Positions 8,955 to 19,144 of a stretch of DNA of 64,000 nt are shown one piece after another. How positions within the stretch are numbered: position 1 is the first letter of the stretch; each line of letters starts with the position of its first letter. The translations under genes were made by a program, and so were the position numbers. The DNA comes from Paramacrobiotus metropolitanus (taxonomy: Eukaryota; Tardigrada; Eutardigrada; Parachela; Macrobiotidae): NCBI RefSeq assembly GCF_019649055.1, contig NW_026570505.1, positions 1 to 64,000 on the forward strand, given 5' to 3'. A model generated the notes under the pieces. The model had not been told where the DNA came from, made no database searches, and saw only the letters and a list, made by a program, of their open reading frames with translations.

Positions 8955-10200
8955 TGTTTGGGTCTGTTGTGACCACGCTCACGAAGCAGGAGGTGTTTGT
9001 CTCCTTCCGCTCTGGGTCCGTGCTCCACGGGATGTCGTGTATGGCACGTGACGGATAGTACTTCTGTGCCATAGAAGTTCTATAGGACGGAGGTTCGGCC
9101 TTGGTCTGTTCCAGGTGCTTCTTTTCCTCCTGGAGACACCGGATTTCGGTTTCCATTTCGTCTATTTGGCTGTTCATTTCGTTGATTTTGTTGGCCGCGG
9201 TCGAGCCGTAGTCGAACAGGTCCTTTTCCCGCGCCTTTAGGTAAGCGATGCGACTTCGTTGCGCCTCGTTCACCTTTTGAGCTTCAGCTAGGCTGTATTC
9301 CAGCTGGGCTCAGAGTTTCTCCTCTTCCTTGAGGTAGTCGTTAAGGCCGAAGACCTGGTCGGCTAACTGTGTGTTAGCTTCTTCCAAGTCGGCGATATGG
9401 TTCCGCTGTTCCGTTGAGGTTGGCTGTGGACCAGGGTAAGTCGGGCTTTGTTGCCGACTCCTGGCCGTGAGGATCTCCAGTTCTGTTTGGAGTCGGTCGG
9501 TATATTGTCGGAGCTGGTCGACCTCGTTGTCGGCCTGCCGCAGTTCGACGATATACCGATCCACTTCGTTTCGGTATACTTCGGCTTCTTCGTTAGCCCG
9601 ATTCAACATTTCGTGGAACTGTCCGGCTGCCTGTTCTAAGGCGACCAATGCCGTTTGTGTGTCGGCGAGGTCCTTTTCGGCCGTTTCCAATTGCTTCCCA
9701 AGTTGGAGGACGGCTTCTGTTGACCGGTCCAACTTGCCTTTGAGGTCGGTTACCTCTTCAAATGTTTCGTATCGGCATGGTCCTTCCATCCGTTTGATGA
9801 AGGCCTTAAGTTTGTCCATTTCGCGTTGTTGGTCGGCGATGACCTTGTAGAGGCCGTTGTTTTCGGCTTCCCACCTCTTCCGTTCGAGGCGGCGAGTTTC
9901 TTCCGACTGTGCACATGAGCCTTCTGCTGCATTAACGAGTTTGTCGGCCAGCACGATCTGTGTGAACAGCTGGTGACATCTTTGTCGAAGTTTGTTTATG
10001 TCTTCGATCTTCTCCGGCGGTGTTGCCGAAATAAACTTCCGTGCCGTGTACTCAAGCGCGCTGGCCTGGTACCTGTCCTTGTGGGACACTATGGGCGTTA
10101 GGAAGAATCCGTCCGCACTTTTCGGTGTTGATTCCGTTGGGTCGAAGACATCGTCGGTTGGTGGCGGTGTTTCGCTACCTGAGTCTCCGACGTCAAACAT
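8767..10200 (-). pseudogene. Element A gag coiled-coil region
   Basis: Two segments (9310-10200 and 8767-9273). The first starts MFDVGDSGSETPPPTDDVFD, then has ATPPEKIEDINKLRQRC and about 200 residues of heptad-like Leu/Glu/Lys/Gln sequence, a strong coiled-coil candidate. The second continues with KAREKDLF and EMETEIRCLQEEKKHLEQ, then AEPPSYRT. Elements B (36528-38039) and C (58605-59420) have the same order. So long a coiled coil before the capsid is unusual for Gypsy gag and may drive oligomerisation; this is inferred. Confidence 0.78.
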
Positions 10201-11150
10201 TGGGAGTGATGTTCGGTCGACAGGTCGGCTGGTTGACGACTCCGTCGACTTCCCGTTTCCTGAGCCTTTGTGGCTCGAGTCGACTTATCTTCTGTTGGCG
10301 AAGGTCGACTTAGCGGTGAATTGACCTGTTCGTTAAGTGCCGGTTTACCGGTCGGCGATCCAGCTGGGTGAGGGCCGCATCGTGGCGGTGCCTCGGTATC
10401 CTCCGTTCTGACCGTTGATTTGGTCGGCTGGACTCCGGTTTCCGACCTGTTGGCGGTTGATTTCTGTTCCAAGCTGGTCGGTTGTGTTTGACCGACCCCC
10501 TTTGGTATGTCTTCCGTGGTCGGTTTTTGTTGACCGACTTCCGTGGTGGATTGGTCGACCTTCTGTTGATCGACTTCGGAGGTCGGCTTCGGTTGTCCGA
10601 CTTCCTTAGTCGGCGATGTCCGACCGACCTTTGTGGTCGGTTGCTGTTGACCGACATCGGAGGTCTGCTTCTGTTGTCCGATCTCCGTGGTCGGTGACTT
10701 CCGACCGACCTCTGTGGTCGCCGTGCCCATGCGAGGCGAGGTCGACTTCCGAGGTTCGTCCGTCCTGTTGGGTGATTTCCGTTCAACTTCGGTGGTCAGT
10801 CTGCCTTGTGGGCGCTCCTGACCGGCATGAGACATTGTTATCTCAGCCTGCAGCTGTACCGCATCCCTCCCGGTCGGGTGGGATGGGGCTGCCGATTCAG
10901 CATTAGGTTCCAGGAATGTTTTATCCCTGGCGTACTCAAAACTGTCGTCTGACGTCGGGTTCGAGTCAGCGAGGAGGATCTGCTCGTTGCGCTTCTCCCT
11001 TGCCTCTGCCGACTTAGTTGAGTCTGTTGAGGACGGCTGACTTCGTTCCTGACCGGCGTGTCGCAGTGAATATGACGTGGTCAGGTTCGCGCGCCGGGAA
11101 TAGTCCGTATTGAACTTCCGTGCGTAGTCATTTTCCTTCGGATTCGACAT
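10098..11150 (-). CDS. Element A gag N-terminus with nine-residue tandem repeats
   Basis: 350 open codons starting MSNPKENDYARKFNTDYSRR. Element B has the counterpart TNDYTKPLGKNYSKRG (35838-36209), and both share the later D-(K/D)-T-F-L-E patch, which supports the start. The middle is a run of nine-residue repeats of the type TTEVGQQKP. The reading frame then shifts near 10270 to reach the coiled coil, whose PPPTDDVFD start lies in another frame. Confidence 0.72.
   Translation of the reverse strand: MSNPKENDYARKFNTDYSRRANLTTSYSLRHAGQERSQPSSTDSTKSAEAREKRNEQILLADSNPTSDDSFEYARDKTFLEPNAESAAPSHPTGRDAVQLQAEITMSHAGQERPQGRLTTEVERKSPNRTDEPRKSTSPRMGTATTEVGRKSPTTEIGQQKQTSDVGQQQPTTKVGRTSPTKEVGQPKPTSEVDQQKVDQSTTEVGQQKPTTEDIPKGVGQTQPTSLEQKSTANRSETGVQPTKSTVRTEDTEAPPRCGPHPAGSPTGKPALNEQVNSPLSRPSPTEDKSTRATKAQETGSRRSRQPADLSTEHHSQCLTSETQVAKHRHQPTMSSTQRNQHRKVRTDSS
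10514..10733 (-). repeat. 27-bp coding minisatellite in element A gag
   Basis: About eight imperfect 27-bp units encode the nine-residue T-T/S-x-V-G-x-x-x-P repeat. The unit keeps the frame. On the plus strand each unit carries GGTCGG or CCGACC. Confidence 0.75.
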
Positions 11151-11191
11151 TGTTATCGAATCACTAATGGGTCAGGTCGGTTCTTGTAGAA

Positions 11192-11468
11192 TGTTACGAT
11201 AGTATATCGTTTATGCATGAAAACATGTAAATAGCCTTAAGCGCTTCTGATGTACCACTTTAGGATCTATGTCTACGATCGTGTGCACGTGCGTTCTTAC
11301 CGAACTCAGCATACTTATAAGCACGCTTCTACAGCATTGTGCTTCAGCACTTGTCTTAGCACTGTTAGCACTAAGCACTCTACGCGCTGTACTTACAGTA
11401 CAGTATCAGCACGGTACATACATGGTTATGTCATCTACTAATAAAGGCTGGTAAACTACCATGTATCA
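11192..11468 (+). repeat. Element D 5' LTR
   Basis: 277 bp starting TGTTACG and ending GTATCA. It holds a TATAAG box near 11320, several copies of AGCACT (about 11350-11385) and AATAAA near 11446, so U3, R and U5 functions can all be placed. Confidence 0.95.
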
Positions 11469-11471
11469 TTT

Positions 11472-11487
11472 TGGTGGCTCCAGGTGC
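11472..11487 (+). promoter_or_regulatory. Element D primer binding site candidate
   Basis: TGGTGGCTCCAGGTGC begins three bases after the LTR. TGG pairs with the CCA end of a tRNA; which tRNA was not determined. Confidence 0.6.
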
Positions 11488-11588
11488 TCGCTATGCATTC
11501 TATCTGTATAGCACGAACCACTCATCCAGTTTTTATGGATCAACCGGCCCAATCCTTTTGGTAAGTCGATACCCGCTTCGGTAGTCCC

Positions 11589-12722
11589 ATGTCTCTGGAC
11601 AAGTTATCAAAGAGGAAGAACGACGATCGTTCATTTATTGGAACCTCCCCGGAGCATAAACGTCTTGGTTTCGATCCCGCCGAAGTTTCCGTTCCCGATA
11701 CGTTTTCCGAAATTCCCGACCCTGTGTTATCAGTCACTGAAGAAACAGGACGTTCGAAAATGAGCAAAAGTACCGCCGAACTCTCTAAGCAGGCGCAGGA
11801 GATCGTAACCTTACAGCGAACTGTCGCTCAACTTGCTACTAAAAATTATGAGTTGCAAAAGCTTTTCGATAATGCGAGTAAAACGTTCGACGTCATTCAG
11901 CAGATGTCAATCGTTAACAAGAAGAAAATATCGTCTAAAGATTTGCCTAAATTTTCGAATACGGACGACGAGGATTTCGAAGATTGGCTGCTCAAGTTCG
12001 AGATGTGCGTGAAGCAGCAGGACTGGACAGGTAGAGAGGCATTAGAAAATTTATATCGTTGCTTTAATGGCACCGCCCTACGCATTTACAATACCGTTCC
12101 AGTTATAAATAATACCTGGCCGTTAATGAGAAAAGCCCTCAAGGAAGTTTTTGCGAAGCAAATTTTTGATTACGATTTAACACATGATACGACAAAATCG
12201 TTAACCTATTCCGGCAACCCTAACAAATATTATTCTAACATTATGCGTTATTGGAGTTCGAATGCTGAAAGTCCCAGTGACAGAGAAATTGTTAACAAAT
12301 TATTCGATGGGCTCCCAGTTAATTTAAAATCAGGTTTCGTGAAGGAAATGCCAAAAACTCCTACAGAATTTTTAAATCGTCTAAAAACAGTAGTACGTAA
12401 AAAATGATATATGGCCCAGGACACGCTGAAAGAAGTTGCGGAAAATGTGAGAAATCCATCGGTTGCGTCACTGTTTAGCAACATTGTAAACCGATCTGAA
12501 CTAAGCCTCGAAGAACGATTATCTGCCCTTGAAAGTCAGTTATCTCAGCTCGTCGCAGACTGCAGTGATTCGAATGAGCATTACACTCGTCGCAAATTTT
12601 GTGATTTTTGCAATTATTCTGGCCACTCGTACGAAGAATGTTATCACCGACCAGACGACGAAGGCGATGAAACCGAACCGGCAAAGTTCGTACAGAATTC
12701 TTATGACTCACCACAAGCCTAA
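11589..12722 (+). CDS. Element D Gag, with one in-frame TGA
   Basis: An ATG at 11589 opens 272 codons. A TGA at 12405-12407 interrupts, and the same frame continues to 12722 (total about 377 codons). The middle is a Retrotrans_gag-type domain (FEDWLLKFEMCV, LYRCFNGTALRIY, LFDGLPVNLKSGF). The C-terminus has a zinc knuckle, C-x2-C-x4-H-x4-C in CDFCNYSGHSYEEC. A heptad-like helix (about residues 60-90) precedes the capsid. Because the LTRs are almost identical, the TGA may be a recent nonsense change or a read-through stop. Confidence 0.85.
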
Positions 12723-13896
12723 TTAACGCAAGCACCGCAAAACGGTTTTCGCGCATAATTAAAACTGGCATGAGAGATTATATTTCATTTATTACATTGC
12801 ATTAGTTCTCTCGCCGACGCTAACGCAGCCAGCCAGCCAGCTTATTGAGCATATTACTGCACTGCAGACAGTCAGGATATTATCACAGCATCAATTAATT
12901 TGCGCATCAGCTCCAAGCAGCTACGCTCTATTATTATTTCTTGAGCATAATTTTCGTGATGACATAAACCAGCACTCCCCTGCACGATTTCCTCGAATAA
13001 ATATTCCGCTCTTGGTCAGCTTTTGAAAAATAAAACTGCTTCCCTGGGATAAATCGATATTAAATCGATAAATATTATTCGATTGTGTTCGTCACCCGAC
13101 CAATACAGTCTTTCCTAAATTTCTGCAAACTGCCACGAATTTGGAACCAGCAAAAGAGCGCTCACCAATTCCACCAACTGTTGGTACCTACTTCAACGCA
13201 AAATGCAAAGATTTATGGACATTGCAAGAGGATCAAGATGAACTGCAGCATCCCTCGGCAAAGCGGCCCTATCCCCAGGTCGATAATTGTTCCCATATGT
13301 TTCTATTAAGCCGCTCATTTTAAAAATTGCGCATGCGGAACACGTCCGGACAGCAACAATATTAATTTACAACGCGCGTAAGAAAATTTATAAATCCAAG
13401 ACGCGAGGCTAATAAAAATTAGCTATACTGCAATCATAATTCGAGATGAATTTACTAATAATTATAACGTGCACTCGCTTAATTGTTGTGGACCGAAATT
13501 GGCCATCAACTTTGAATAACTTATCCGATGTGGCAAAAAAATTTTATTTTCCTATTTGGCGGAAAACACATCCGTTATTACTTACCCAACTACTGAAGTG
13601 TATTTAAATTACATAAATTTTTTTTAAAAAAATCGGATTCTTTGGACTGATGTTGGATGGATACAAATCGCATAATTCACCGAAGAGGAGAGGAGAAGAA
13701 ACCGGATGCCAAATGAAACGGAGAGAAGAAGAAACCGAATGCCAAACTGATGCTTAATAAAAAAATCGAAAATACCCGACCAACGAACCGCCAAGCGAAC
13801 CGCCAAGGACAGCGAACTCGGATGCCACAGAAATTAGTTTTCACGGCCACGAATTGCCACATAATTTTTCTAAGAAAGCTGAGGACAGCTTTATCT
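12723..13896 (+). other. Element D non-coding interior
   Basis: About 1.2 kb of AT-rich sequence with no recognised pol domain. A short open stretch at 13141-13323 is not identified. A purine-rich part (13680-13800) contains a repeated GAAGAAACCGRATGCCAAA unit. The region probably holds packaging or replication signals; that is inferred. Confidence 0.6.
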
Positions 13897-13908
13897 GAAG
13901 GAGGGAGA
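13897..13908 (+). promoter_or_regulatory. Element D polypurine tract
   Basis: GAAGGAGGGAGA directly abuts the 3' LTR start TGTTACG, the expected place and composition for the plus-strand primer. Confidence 0.85.
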
Positions 13909-14185
13909 TGTTACGATAGTATATCGTTTATGCATGAAAACATGTAAATAGCCTTAAGCGCTTCTGATGTACCACTTTAGCATCTATGTCTACGATCATG
14001 TGCACGTGCGTTCTTACCGAACTCAGCATACTTATAAGCACGCTTCTACAGCATTGTGCTTCAGCACTTGTCTTAGCACTGTTAGCACTAAGCACTCTAC
14101 GCGCTGTACTTACAGTACAGTATCAGCACGGTACATACATGGTTATGTCATCTACTAATAAAGGCTGGTAAACTACCATGTATCA
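13909..14185 (+). repeat. Element D 3' LTR
   Basis: 277 bp, identical to the 5' LTR except G to C near position 72 and G to A near position 89 of the repeat. It is followed by the target duplication AGAA. Confidence 0.95.
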
Positions 14186-15448
14186 AGAACATTAAAGACT
14201 TGTTGCTTTTGACCGTAAAATTGAATTGCACGATCTTCTTTGTGAGGATGTTCAATGAAATCAGGAGCTTCTTTTTGTTCAGGAACTTCCGTGGGTCAGG
14301 ATCGTCCGACGAGTTGTTGATGTTGTTGTTGTTGTGTCTGTTGATGACTCAGTACACAAGGTTATATTACAGTACTATAGTACAGTACCGTATAATATAG
14401 TAGTACGGTGTAGTACGTCCTATACTACTGAACTGACCAGTAGGACGTCACAGTGTCAAGTGGTCTTGCACCTACTGCCTACTTCACAAATAGCGAACCG
14501 CGTGCAAAAGTTGCAAAAAATGATGATTCACGCCTATGTTAAGCTATGGGAAGTTTCCCCTGCACGCTGATTGGCTGCCCTTAAAGTGCTGAAAAGCGGT
14601 CGTTCTGACGTCACGAGGAAGTTCGCGAATTTTCGCGCTATTGTCCGCAAGAAAAACAATTCATTTTTGGTCGGCCAAAAAGTTTATTTGGTCGAATTTT
14701 GATTTTCTAATCCGTTAGAAATATGTCTTTCGATTTTTAAAATTTTTCTGGCGGTTGAAACGCCGTTAGAAATGAAAAGAAAGAGATTTTCCGACCTGTT
14801 GTCGGTTAGCCTTTGTCTAACTGTCTAGACGGGTTCGTTGACCTAGCAGGTCGGTTCCCGACCAAAAGTAAAATTCCAAGTCGGTTTCTCCGTTAGAAAT
14901 TACTTTTTCACCGTTCAAAATTTAGATTTATTAATTAGAAATTACTTTCAGCTGTTGGAAAGTTAAAAGCCGACCTAGTTACGGCTAAGTCCGACCTAAA
15001 ACCACGACTTTACCGGTGTCGGTGTCGGTTATGGTCGGTTATCTTCCGTCCGAGGTCGGAAATCCGTTGTTTCCCGGGAGAAATCCGCGAGTATAGTTGC
15101 GGGTCGCTGTTCAAAGCGAAGGTCCCCGTATCAAGGAGTAATCCTTTCGCGTTGCAGGCTCTCGTAGCGAGCCTGGTGGCCGTCGGTTGGGTCAGGAATT
15201 CCGTACGTCTGGGAATGCTCTTCTTTGTGAAGAGACGAAAACTGCGCTCACCAGCTGTGGCAGGGATCGCTTCAGCGATCAACCCGTTTATCCAGCAGCT
15301 GTAAAACCGCAAGATAACGTTGATCTACAGTCAAGGCAGAGGCTGCGTTAGCAGTCGATCTGGCAGTGACTGTCAGGTTCTCCGAAAGTTCTCCGAGAAA
15401 TCAAGCCTTTACCGTCTCCTCAGACGATTCGTGGGATCGAAAACCTAA
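14186..15448 (-). other. Element A leader between PBS and gag
   Basis: About 1.26 kb here, plus 11151-11191 beyond the element D insertion. It starts at the PBS side with sequence that aligns with element B 34808-34860. It holds a conserved promoter-like block (14540-14640) and, near gag, several palindromes (14370-14450). Short open frames occur but none is conserved. A leader this long suggests packaging, dimerisation or internal promoter functions. Confidence 0.65.
14540..14640 (-). promoter_or_regulatory. Conserved TGACGTCA / CCAAT / GGGAAACTTCCC block in element A leader
   Basis: On the minus strand the order is GCGAAAATTCGCGAA, TGACGTCA (14606-14613), CCAAT (14570-14574), then GGGGAAACTTCCC. 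Element B has the same order at 35505-35585. The spacing suggests a regulatory block rather than chance. CRE-like and CCAAT motifs are promoter elements, so internal transcription is possible. Confidence 0.55.
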
Positions 15449-15450
15449 CG

Positions 15451-15462
15451 GTCTGCTTACCA
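15451..15462 (-). promoter_or_regulatory. Element A primer binding site candidate
   Basis: TGGTAAGCAGAC on the minus strand directly follows the LTR end (CTGTTACA). Element B has TGGTAGCAGATG at the same place, and the 40 bases beyond also align. The tRNA was not assigned. Confidence 0.6.
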
Positions 15463-15927
15463 TGTAACAGGCAAGCGCGAGGAGCTCACAAGATGTCTTT
15501 ATTGACAGATAAAGTGCTGACAATCCTGCGTAATAGCAGGAAGAAAGAACAAAGCCAATATGGCTGAATCTAGAAAACTGTTGCTAGAAGCGTTCTTGAG
15601 CGCGTCCAAACGTGAATTTACGCTGGCGGCAACCACGTGCGTGATGCGGCCATATCAGCTGTGTGATGCTGAGCGCAGACTGGACTCTATCCAACGCGAG
15701 CGTATAAGCGCTGAGTCATACGGCGAGAGAGGGACGAGAAAGCAAGTATGCTCAGTGTGTGCGCACGCGGTGTATCCACTTCGGTGGATGAGTGCAGTGC
15801 AGCGTCACACGTACGTACAAGAGAGAGGAGAATACGGCATGGAAGTGAGTGCAAGTACGCCACTTGTGGGCGTAGCACCACGCACAGGATCGTACGCCTG
15901 ATAAGATTTACATTAAGTTGGCGAACA
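15463..15927 (-). repeat. Element A 5' LTR (outer boundary uncertain)
   Basis: Located by the PBS on one side and a polyadenylation signal AATAAA (minus strand, 15498-15503) about 35 bases before the LTR end, the same layout as element B. The best outer end is TGTTCGCCAAC on the minus strand at 15927; an alternative TG lies at 15951. A partner LTR is not in the window, so the length (465 bp) is provisional. An open frame at 15560-15901 on the other strand is not conserved. Confidence 0.6.
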
Positions 15928-18688
15928 TGTGCGCTGGGCCGGGGATGTTCACGTTTTTAAAAAAAAAAACTTGGATGTCATTGTCGATTATGGATGCTTA
16001 CGGCTGTAACTGCGCGGTAATCCCGCTAAACAAGTCGCTGTTTCATTCGATTAATCGTAGAGTTTCAATAATTGGACACCGACTATTAGAAAGATGACAA
16101 AAAGCAACAACGGCAAAACTTCGTTAAAGTTGTTTCCCAAAATAATATGATAGCACATATTTTTGTTAATTTATAGAAGACTTTGCACGTATCATATTTT
16201 GGTCACACTCTTGAGATTTTCGCCCTTTAAAATGCCCACAAGCATCGTTTCTTTTTTCGTTTTTTCTTGAGATTATATAATTTGCATACATTGGCGTGAA
16301 AATTGATAGTGCGCGGATCCGGTTGGAGAGCTATGTTGAAAATAAAAGCTACCCTCGCATTTGAAGGTGTGCAGGGCGGCGATGCATTTGTTTATTATTT
16401 TAACATTTTCGAGCTGAAAAATACATTTGCAGATTGTTATTTATCGAATGGTTAAAACCATTAAATAGCGGAATGGGATTTAACTCTTGAAACAGTATAG
16501 TATTACCTGTTTTAGGCGAACGGTTATGAAATTCTGTAAAGCAACAGCTGGAAATTATTGTTCATTAATCGTTAGCATTTTTAACGGGCGTAAATACTAC
16601 AGGTAAAAAAGTGTAGTTGAAAAACTTTGCAAAAATATTTGCCAGGAGGGTAAATTTTGATTTTACACCTAAAGCTAAATAAGTTTTGTGGTCATGTCAG
16701 GTTTCTTAACAAAATCAGAGGGAGCAAGGGAAAATGGTGACCTGCTGTTTGAAATGAATTGTAAAATTGGCTGGCTGCTAAGGAATATTCCTTGCTTATG
16801 AAATCGAAGTTCTAGCTTATCGAAGTACCTGATTATGAAATTAAGCTAAGCCAGCAGGTTACAAGGCACCTCAAAGAGATTTCACTGTTTCTTATGTATG
16901 TACTAAAAACCAAAGGTCACGCAGAGGCTAGCTGATTAAGGCCATCTAAAGTATGAACATAATTCCAAATTCTAAATCTCTGTTAATATATATATATATA
17001 ATATAATAATCGCGTAAGCCTTAATTTTTGTTGAGTTCGTCAGCTCGACGCACTGATCCAAACTACCGTGACTATGTATCGTTCGATAGCCCTTAAAGTG
17101 TAGATTAGCCATCACAAATCAGTTTTTGAAGAAAAAGATCAGTTTGAAAGAAAACTTTCAAAGATATTAACATACAAGGTCTATCGGAAAAGCTAAGAAC
17201 CCACCACTGCTAAACCGACCAACCCATCACTGTCTCAATTGCCAACACGATTTTTTGGCAGTTTCGCTGCAGCTGGATGGAACTTTACGGATAATATAAT
17301 AGAACAACAGATAATATTCCATCGTCTTTATGTGTATATTTCTCATCAGAATTTAGTTTTGAAAAACAAAATAAAACGAAAGAAAAAAGACAAAAATTTT
17401 TGGCCGCAAAGATTCTGCCACTGTGGGATGGTTCTAAAGTCCGATTTCAGGAACGTGCCTGACCCCCGCAGTGGTTTACTTAGTTTTCGCTTAACCACAC
17501 TGTAAAGTGTCTTCCCGTGCGGGCGCGATTGCCTTTCTCCCAGAACTGCCTGCGCTTCTTTAAGGCAGATTTGCTATAGGTACGTGTTCGTTTTCAGTGG
17601 ATAAGGCAAGGTGGTGTTCGAGAAAGTCAGACCCAATAACTTCGGGGGATTTGTTTCGAACAACAGCAAACTGCTTGCTTTGCATGTTATGAAGCGCTTG
17701 GATTAAAGAACGGGTGGTACATGTTAATGCAAATCCAGCTTTCTGTCCAAGCTAAAATTAATCATGTTCGGTTGAAAAACGTGTGGGGGTGTAACTGGGG
17801 TCTTGGGCGCGGCGCGAATTGTACTGTTTAAGGTGGAACGCTGCACTGTTAATAAAAAAGGACAAATGAATTTTTCAGTTCGCCATATAGCATACTGGAA
17901 GGCGGAGACACAGGCTGACAGGCGACGCCCAGCTGCGGCGCTCGCGGAGCATCAAGTATGCAAGAATTTCGCGTAACAGTTCCCGCTTTGGAAAACGAGC
18001 TAAAAGCGAAGAAGAAAACATAACGAAATGCTTCTGTTCTTATTTAATTAGACTGTGTGGATGTGTTCTTTGATCAAAGCAATAGTAAAAAAGGAGCAGA
18101 GATAGCAATTAGAGCTATTAAGTACTTTGTCCGTGTGTTCTGATTGTTAAAATGGGATACAAAGGGCATTAGTGGTGGTAATTTTCAAATTGGGTTTTCA
18201 AGTACAGGTAAACTGTTATCGGATAGTAACGAGACTAACGACCCTATAGCTTGAAAAAGCGCAAAATGATAGACAAAAGGAAGGCTTCTGTTCGTATGTT
18301 CTTCTTTCTCTACAGCTTAAAAACGCGCAGAATGAAAAAAAGGGAAGAGAGAGCAACTTTTGCTATACTGAGTCCCTATGCGGTCCCCTAACTCTAAATG
18401 ATTGGATAACTGATCTTGCAGTTAATTATTAGATGGGAAACTAATGCAGAATTTTCTCCGCTTTGGGCGCAAAATTTCGCATTTCAGGTTTGTGGTCATT
18501 TTTGCAGTCAATTAAAGCGACAGGCAAGTTTTCCAGTAGACATTATCGTCATCTGTGGACTTTGATATATTGTCCAATATAACGTTTCGTCCATGAAGCC
18601 TATATGGTAACTGCAGGCAGCAGTCACTAATTTAATTTATTTTAATTTTTGCACTAGGTTATGATTTGTCCATCGCAAAATAATTATT
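15928..18688. other. No gene recognised
   Basis: AT-rich DNA without convincing coding sequence; an 88-codon open frame at 17239-17505 has no recognisable motif. A TA-rich microsatellite lies at about 16986-17012. Two diverged copies of a block of about 130 bp start near 18029 and 18278 and may belong to the element ending at 18715. Confidence 0.6.
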
Positions 18689-18715
18689 CCGCGCAATTTG
18701 CGCGGGGTCAGCTAG
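18689..18715 (+). mobile_element. Helitron-type 3' terminus
   Basis: CCGCGCAA-T-TTGCGCGG (18689-18705) is a perfect 8-bp hairpin, followed by GGGTCAG and the terminal CTAG (18712-18715), then T. A GC-rich hairpin 6-10 bases before CTRR with T after it is the Helitron end signature. The 5' end (TC) was not located. No Rep/helicase gene is seen, so this would be non-autonomous. Confidence 0.65.
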
Positions 18716-19144
18716 TTATGATTATAAACTCGCATGGAGAATCGAAATTCTAAATTAAATATTATTCAGAAATAAACAGTATCACGACGACTTATTGCAC
18801 AAGAGGAAAAGCCAGACAGGAAGTCTTTTGGCGGATGCAAGGCCGCTTTTATCCAAACTGGTAGCTGTGTGGTTCCTGCTCCAACCATACAGAAATTGCT
18901 TCGAAACTTAATGATAAAGTTCGCCGAATTTTAGGAATGACTAATTTTTATGAGACTAGCATTTTATTTCCCAACCAGTCCTTTGCGTACTGAGGATACA
19001 GGAACATTTAATTTCAGGGCTGATGTATGTCAGAAAATCAACACATGATATGCATGATTTCATTCGTGAGCATTTTTGCCCGTCAAAAATGCTCACAAGC
19101 ATTTTCGCCCGGCAAATATGCTCACACCGTGAACCGTGAACATG
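18716..19144. other. No gene recognised
   Basis: Non-coding, AT-rich. A short direct repeat of an AATGCTCAC-type word is seen at 19065-19125. Confidence 0.55.

Larger units (their letters stand above)
11192..14185 (+). mobile_element. Element D: young gag-only LTR retrotransposon nested in element A
   Basis: Two 277-bp direct repeats, TGTTACGATAG to ACCATGTATCA, lie at 11192-11468 and 13909-14185 and differ at only two positions by my reading. AGAA stands on both sides (11188-11191 and 14186-14189), a 4-bp target-site duplication. A PBS candidate follows the 5' LTR and a polypurine tract precedes the 3' LTR. The interior of about 2.4 kb codes only for Gag; no protease, RT or integrase is seen, so the element must be mobilised in trans. 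It lies in opposite orientation to element A, inside A's leader. Confidence 0.95.
1..15927 (-). mobile_element. Element A: decayed Ty3/Gypsy-like LTR retrotransposon (3' LTR outside window)
   Basis: Read on the minus strand the order is LTR, PBS, leader, gag (coiled coil, capsid, CCHC), protease, long linker, RT, RNase H, integrase, AT-hook tail. PR-RT-RH-IN is the Ty3/Gypsy order. Most segments are open but lie in different frames, so the copy carries many frameshifts and stops. RT and RNase H motifs survive, while the integrase has lost its third acidic residue by deletion. Element D (11192-14185) is inserted in its leader. The right edge (15927) is the best TG/CA candidate but is not proven. 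Elements B and C in this window are diverged relatives. Confidence 0.87.

Noticed and set aside
15560-15901. 113-codon open frame as a gene
   Set aside because: It lies antisense inside the probable element A LTR, has no motif, and reads like GC-rich chance sequence.
17239-17505. 88-codon open frame as a gene
   Set aside because: Lys-rich low-complexity tail from an AT-rich region and no recognisable domain.
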